Origin: Candidatus Aminicenantota bacterium
GTDB taxonomy: Bacteria; Acidobacteriota; Aminicenantia; Aminicenantales; UBA8522
Direction of reading: 5' to 3'
Assembly: GCA_017886205.1 (NCBI GenBank)
Contig: JAFNEO010000046.1
Span: 75,856 to 139,855, forward strand
DNA: 64,000 bases
Position 1 is the stretch's first letter. Each line of letters opens with the position of its first letter. Below, piece by piece: positions 60,140 through 64,000 of this stretch. The notes under the pieces were generated by a model. That model worked only from the letters and a program-made list of their open reading frames with translations. It did not search any database and had not been told where the DNA came from. A program made the position numbers and the translations under genes.

Positions 60140-61909
60140 ATGACCTTTATCCGGTTGCGAGGAAACGGCGTATCCCCCGGGATCGGGATGGGGGAGCTGT
60201 CTCTGACCGAGCCGGTGCTTTTCACGGCCAGGAAGGAATCCATCTCTCCGTCATCGGTCGACGGCGAGCTGCGGCGGCTGAAGAAGGCGGTCGAACGAAC
60301 CAAGAACGAGCTCCTTCTGCTCAAACAGGAGATCAAGGGCAATATGGGAGAGGAGCATGCCTTCATCTTCGACGCCCACCTGCTCATCCTGGAGGACCGC
60401 TCGCTTTTTGACAGCATCAAGAACACCGTCCGGCAAGAAAAGGTCCGGGTGGAGTGGGCGCTCACCCAGGTCAACCAGAAATATCAGGAGCTCTTCGATG
60501 CCATCGCCGACGAGTACTTCCGGCAGCGGAAATCGGACGTGTCCGACGTCCTGGCCCGGATCTCCGCCAACTTGCAGCTCAAGAAAAAACGCAGGGCGGA
60601 AGAGGAGCGGGCGAAGAAGGAGGTCCTGGTCGCCCATGAAATGCTGCCGTCCGAGGCGGCCATCCGGTTCAGCCGAGGGAACGTCCTGGCCGTGGCCACA
60701 GACATGGGCGGGCCGACTTCTCACACCGCCATCCTGGCCCGCTCGCTGAACATCCCCGCCGTGGTCGGCCTCCACAATATCACCCAGCAGGTCAAGAACG
60801 GCGACTTTGTCATCGTCGACGGGACGGACGGCGAGGTCATTGTCAACCCGCCTCTGGCGGTCAGAAAGGAGTTCCTGAGCAAGAAGGAAAAGTACGATCA
60901 CTATTTCCGGGAACTCAAAAAAACAGCGAAGTTGAAATCGGTCACTCTGGATGATGTGAAATTCGTTCCCCTGGCCAACATCGAGCTTCCGGATGAGGTC
61001 GGAATGGCCTTCTCGTTTGGGGCGGAGGGGATCGGTCTCTTCCGCTCGGAATTCATCTACCTCCAGAGCCCTAGCCTGCCCAAGGAAGAGGACCACTTGG
61101 CGGCCTATTCACGGATCGCCAAAGCGGCCTACCCCGCGCCCGTGTACATCCGGACGATCGATATCGGGGGCGAGAAGAGCCTCCCCCAGCTGAAGATCGA
61201 GAAGGAGCCGAACCCCGCGCTCGGGCTGCGGGCCATCCGCTTTTCCTTGAGACATCGAGACCTCTTCAAGGTCCAGCTCCGGGCCATCCTCAGGGCCAGT
61301 GTGCTAAAAAACGTCCGCATCCTGATTCCCATGATCACCGAAGTCGAGGAGATCGGCGAGGTCAAGCTTCTCTTCGAAGAGGTTAAAGAGGAGCTGGAGA
61401 AAGAGCGGATCAAGTTCGACCGGCAGATCCCGTTTGGTGTGATGATCGAGGTCCCGGCCGCGGCCGCGATCACCGATATCCTGGTGAAGGAAGTCGATTA
61501 TCTGAGCATCGGGACGAACGACCTCATACAGTACTATCTGGCCGTCGACCGCTCCAACGAGTTCGTCTCCTATCTCTACAAGCCCCTCCATCCTTCCGTA
61601 CTGAGGCTGATCCGGTTCATCATCCAGACGGCCTTGAGAGAGGGGAAGGACGTCGCTGTCTGCGGCGAGATGGCCGCCGACCCTCTCTGCGCCCTGGTCC
61701 TGCTGGGCTTCGGCCTGCGCAAGTTCAGCATGAACCCCATCTTCATCCCCCGGATCAAGAAAACCCTGCGCTCGGTCGAGTTGAAGACGGTGGAGAAGGT
61801 TGTTGAAGAAGCGATGAACTTGAAGACGGCTCAGGATATCGAAGAATCCATCATCGAGCGGATCCTGGTCAAGCACCCCAAGGCCTTCCTCCTGGGGCAG
61901 GTCATGTGA
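60140..61909 (+). CDS. ptsI: PTS enzyme I (phosphoenolpyruvate-protein phosphotransferase)
   Basis: EI starts the phosphorelay from PEP. The 589-residue protein has the N-terminal HPr-binding region, the phospho-His in DMGGPTSHTAILARSLNIP (~190), and the PEP-binding barrel with EGIGLFRSEFIYLQ, IRTIDIGGEKSLPQL, LIPMITEVEEI, FGVMIEVPAAA, LSIGTNDLIQYYLAVDR and VAVCGEMAADP. It is complete. It is the last gene of the plus-strand run that begins at recJ and overlaps the convergent cupin gene by 8 bases. Confidence 0.97.
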   Translation: MTFIRLRGNGVSPGIGMGELSLTEPVLFTARKESISPSSVDGELRRLKKAVERTKNELLLLKQEIKGNMGEEHAFIFDAHLLILEDRSLFDSIKNTVRQEKVRVEWALTQVNQKYQELFDAIADEYFRQRKSDVSDVLARISANLQLKKKRRAEEERAKKEVLVAHEMLPSEAAIRFSRGNVLAVATDMGGPTSHTAILARSLNIPAVVGLHNITQQVKNGDFVIVDGTDGEVIVNPPLAVRKEFLSKKEKYDHYFRELKKTAKLKSVTLDDVKFVPLANIELPDEVGMAFSFGAEGIGLFRSEFIYLQSPSLPKEEDHLAAYSRIAKAAYPAPVYIRTIDIGGEKSLPQLKIEKEPNPALGLRAIRFSLRHRDLFKVQLRAILRASVLKNVRILIPMITEVEEIGEVKLLFEEVKEELEKERIKFDRQIPFGVMIEVPAAAAITDILVKEVDYLSIGTNDLIQYYLAVDRSNEFVSYLYKPLHPSVLRLIRFIIQTALREGKDVAVCGEMAADPLCALVLLGFGLRKFSMNPIFIPRIKKTLRSVELKTVEKVVEEAMNLKTAQDIEESIIERILVKHPKAFLLGQVM

Positions 61910-62279
61910 TTCGTCCGAAGTCGTCCTGAAGCCGGACGATATCCCCCTCGCTCGATCGCCCGATCCAGAGCTCCATCACCCGGCCGGGCCGACGGCCGAC
62001 GCAGCGAAGACGGTGGGGTATCCGGGAGGGGATGAAAATCTCCTCTCCTCTTTTCGGCCGCCAGACCCGCTCGCCGAGAGTCATCTCCAGGCCGGCGTCG
62101 AGTACGACCCAGAATTCGCTCCGGCGTCGGTGGTACTGCAGGGAAAGCGCCCGACCCGGGCTGACGGTGATGATCTTGAGGCTTCCGGCGGCGCGGTGGG
62201 GATAAGTCCGGAATTTTCCCCAGGGGCGGACCTCCTCTCCGATTTTTCCCCTGAACTGGACACCCGTCCGATCCGTCAC
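61902..62279 (-). CDS. Cupin protein, mannose-6-phosphate isomerase type II-like
   Basis: The 125-residue protein is a single cupin barrel: RPWGKFRTYP near the start, LKIITVSPGRALSLQYHRRRSEFWVVLDAG and GEEIFIPSRIPHRL. RPWG.F and LQ.H.RR.E.W.V are the pattern of the isomerase domain of bifunctional mannose-1-phosphate guanylyltransferases, usually found as their C-terminal part. As a stand-alone protein it may be a phosphomannose isomerase or a sugar-binding relative. The start is GTG 62279, 22 bases after ssb, without a clear ribosome-binding site. Confidence 0.78.
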   Translation of the reverse strand: MTDRTGVQFRGKIGEEVRPWGKFRTYPHRAAGSLKIITVSPGRALSLQYHRRRSEFWVVLDAGLEMTLGERVWRPKRGEEIFIPSRIPHRLRCVGRRPGRVMELWIGRSSEGDIVRLQDDFGRIT

Positions 62280-62301
62280 TCTGGTCTTTACACCCGAAAG
62301 C

Positions 62302-62763
62302 TCAGAAGGGAACCTCGTCGTCCCCTCCGCCTCCCTCCTGGAGGCCCGGCTCCTCGTCTATGGAGGCCTCGGAGGAGGGGCCTTCGGCCGGGAACGGCTC
62401 GACCTCGGCGATCTCTTCGCGTTTGCCGAGAAGAGTGATGGTCTGGGCTTCGATCTCCGTCGTCGACCGTTTGTTTCCATCCCGGTCCTGCCAGCTCCGG
62501 GTCCGCAGCTTGCCCTCGATATAGACCTGCTTGCCCTGGGTCAGGAACTTTTCGCAGAACTCGCCCAGCTTGCCCCAGGCGATGACGCGGTGCCACTCTG
62601 TCCGGATCTTGCTCTCGTTGGTGGTGGGGTTGAAAACCCGCTCGTTGGTGGCGATCGAGAAGCGGGCGATGGCCCGCTGATTTTGCGGCAAGTACCGGAG
62701 GTCGGGCTTCCCGCCCAGGCGTCCGATGAGGATGACTTTGTTCAGGCTGTTGACGTCTCTCAT
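62302..62763 (-). CDS. ssb: Single-stranded DNA-binding protein
   Basis: SSB protects single-stranded DNA in replication and repair. From ATG 62763 the protein is 153 residues: NKVILIGRLGGKPDLRYLP, FSIATNERV, RTEWHRVIAWGKLGEFCEKFL and GKQVYIEGKLRTRSWQDRDG form the OB fold, followed by an acidic tail that ends DDEVPF, the conserved partner-binding tip. The frame is open upstream to 62997 only as a shadow of cpoB. Its ATG overlaps the cpoB stop (ATGA). Confidence 0.96.
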   Translation of the reverse strand: MRDVNSLNKVILIGRLGGKPDLRYLPQNQRAIARFSIATNERVFNPTTNESKIRTEWHRVIAWGKLGEFCEKFLTQGKQVYIEGKLRTRSWQDRDGNKRSTTEIEAQTITLLGKREEIAEVEPFPAEGPSSEASIDEEPGLQEGGGGDDEVPF

Positions 62764-63584
62764 TTGACGGACAACTCCTTGATCTTTTCCTGGGCGATCC
62801 GGGCTTCCTCCTCCAGCGGGTACTTGCTGATCAGGAGCTTGAAGACGACCAAGGCTTCGTCCTTCCTCCGCAGCTCGGCCAGGGATAGTCCCTTTTTCAG
62901 ATAGGCGGCCGCGATCTTGTCTCCCTGAGGATAGTCGAGTATCAAGTCGTTGAACTCGTCGATGGCCTCGCTGAATTTCCGCTGGCTGAAAGAGCATTCC
63001 CCGATCCAGTAGAGGGCATTGTCGGCCAACGGGCTGTCCGGGAAGTTGTCGCGGTAGATCTTGAACCCGTCGGTGGCCAGGTCGAAGTTGCCCTTGAGGT
63101 AATCGCCGTAGGCCGTGTTATAGACCTCCTGGGGAGAAAGCGAGGTCGAGGGGACGACCGGCGTTTTCTGGACGGGCGCCGCCGCTTTCTCCTTATCCGC
63201 CTGTCCTGAGACAGGGGCTGGAGCCGGCCCTCCTCCCTTCATCGTCAGCAGGTCTTCGGAGATCTTCGCCAGGAGCAGGTTGACCCGTTCGATCTTGTCG
63301 AGGAGAAATTGATATTGGGAGGGGACGTTCTTGATGCTTTCCTGGACGTTGCCCTGGTCGGCCTGGAGGAGTTTCACCTGAGATTGAAGGTCACGGACCT
63401 GAGTCTTCAGGGACTCGATGTCGGCGGCATTGCGATCGAGCTTCTCCTCCAGCACGAACAACTGCTTCTTGAGGACCTGGATGTCCTCGTAGATAAGCTC
63501 GTAGGCCTTCTTGCTCCTGTCCTGGCCGAACGAGAACGGGAAGCACAGGACAAGCGCAAGGATCCCCGCCAGGCTTCTGAACAT
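62760..63584 (-). CDS. cpoB: Cell division coordinator CpoB (YbgF)-like protein
   Basis: CpoB is the periplasmic TPR protein of the Tol-Pal system. The ~274-residue product has a signal peptide (RSLAGILALVLCFPFSFGQ), a long coiled coil (~25-110: VLKKQLFVLEEKLDRNAADIE), a Pro/Ala linker, and TPR repeats with SPQEVYNTAYGDYLKGNFDLA, SPLADNALYWIGECSFSQRK and AAAYLKKGLSLAELRRKDEAL, the YbgF C-terminal pattern. I prefer ATG 63584 to TTG 63590. It follows pal by 10 bases, the usual order. Confidence 0.92.
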   Translation of the reverse strand: MFRSLAGILALVLCFPFSFGQDRSKKAYELIYEDIQVLKKQLFVLEEKLDRNAADIESLKTQVRDLQSQVKLLQADQGNVQESIKNVPSQYQFLLDKIERVNLLLAKISEDLLTMKGGGPAPAPVSGQADKEKAAAPVQKTPVVPSTSLSPQEVYNTAYGDYLKGNFDLATDGFKIYRDNFPDSPLADNALYWIGECSFSQRKFSEAIDEFNDLILDYPQGDKIAAAYLKKGLSLAELRRKDEALVVFKLLISKYPLEEEARIAQEKIKELSVK

Positions 63585-63594
63585 CAGCAAGCGC

Positions 63595-64000
63595 TTATTT
63601 TTCGATGATCAGAAACTGGGCTCTTCTGTTTCTCTGCCAGGCCATCTCGGTGTGGCCGTTGTCGAGGGACTGGCTCTTGCCGTAAGAGATGAACTTAATT
63701 CTCTGCGGGGAGATGCCGAGCGACACCAGGTAGTCGAAGGCGCTCTTGGCCCTCTTCTCTCCCAGGGCCAAGTTGTACTCTTCCGTGCCCCGTTCGTCGC
63801 AGTGCCCCTCAATCAGGATCTTGGCGCTCGAAAACTTCCGCAGCCAGCCGGAATTGGCGTCGAGCACAGGCTTAGCGTCATCGCGGATGAGGTAGCGGTC
63901 GTAATCGAAGAAGATCATCTTCAGCGGAGCGGCGAGGTTGATCTCCTCGAGCGACTTGGACATGAAGATCTCCTCTTCGGTCATCGCCGGCTTCTTCACG
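63595..64000 (-). CDS. pal: Peptidoglycan-associated lipoprotein Pal, C-terminal part
   Basis: Pal tethers the outer membrane to peptidoglycan. The visible ~134 residues include most of the OmpA-like domain: IFFDYDRYLIRDDAKPVLDA, ILIEGHCDERGTEEYNLALG (the DERGT.EYN signature) and RIKFISYGKSQSLD with AWQRNRRAQF at the end. The lipoprotein signal and N-terminal linker lie beyond the right edge, so the GTG at 63999 need not be the real start. Confidence 0.93.
   Translation of the reverse strand, partial: VKKPAMTEEEIFMSKSLEEINLAAPLKMIFFDYDRYLIRDDAKPVLDANSGWLRKFSSAKILIEGHCDERGTEEYNLALGEKRAKSAFDYLVSLGISPQRIKFISYGKSQSLDNGHTEMAWQRNRRAQFLIIEK

Noticed and set aside
1-64000. CRISPR arrays, prophage, insertion sequences, rRNA
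   Set aside because: No regularly spaced repeats, no transposase, integrase or phage structural gene, and no rRNA-like sequence was seen on either strand.

Overview
The window reads as a chromosomal segment of a high-GC, Gram-negative-type (diderm) bacterium. Support comes from LPS and lipid A genes (gmhA, lpxK, an lpxL-type acyltransferase, lptE, an LptC-LptA protein, lptB), the Tol-Pal genes pal and cpoB, and type IV pili. A VWFA-related protein of the kind expanded in Acidobacteriota and a remnant of a BNR/sortilin-type protein make a member of the Acidobacteriota/Aminicenantes neighbourhood my best guess. That placement is inferred from gene content, not from a marker tree. Gene density is high, many genes overlap by 1-4 bases, and there is no phage, insertion sequence or CRISPR array.

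Layout. 1-611: start of a GT-C-like membrane protein behind two tRNA genes (Arg, Pro). 1015-9246: type IV pilus block pilB-pilT-pilC-pilS-pilR, then two paralogous pilins; the first pilin has a textbook sigma-54 promoter with upstream tandem sites, matching PilR here and rpoN at 55.5 kb. 9319-18024: large membrane proteins (two TMTC-like with TPR tails, a PAP2 protein with a TPR-like tail, two further GT-C-like proteins). 18125-19396: plsC-like gene and gmhA. 19550-23332 (minus): flotillin and an aminotransferase fused to a P-loop HprK/PEPCK-like domain. 23437-27768 (minus): lpxK, lpxL, rph, UDP-glucuronate decarboxylase, GT2. 27846-29614: BNR-gene remnant, lipoprotein, small exported protein. 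29649-34479 (minus): comEC, methylmalonyl-CoA mutase catalytic subunit, YtxH and DUF948 proteins. 34557-40376 (minus): hypothetical protein, VWFA protein, BtuCDF-type importer. 41041-45180: leuS, lptE, holA. 45158-50640: rpsT, dtd, a HEAT-repeat protein, ribBA, ribE, ribD and ftsY. 51186-61909 (plus): recJ, lptCA, lptB, rpoN, hpf, ptsN, hprK, rapZ, EIIA-Man, ptsH, ptsI. 61902-64000 (minus): cupin, ssb, cpoB, pal.

How the parts fit. PilS/PilR plus RpoN should control the major pilin. The rpoN-to-ptsI cluster encodes a PTS phosphorelay with no transport component, so it is probably regulatory. The B12-type importer sits about 4 kb from a B12-dependent mutase. The lpt, lpx and gmhA genes spread over the window build and export LPS.

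Two things cut across the annotation. First, many genes have good sigma-70 type promoters whose -10 ends only about 6-14 bases before the start codon, with no Shine-Dalgarno room, implying frequent leaderless mRNAs. Second, a family of structured dispersed repeats (around 19.5, 35.3, 40.8 and 50.9 kb) shares inverted-repeat cores and paired hairpins with compensatory changes. Two copies end exactly five bases before the -35 box of leuS and ftsY.
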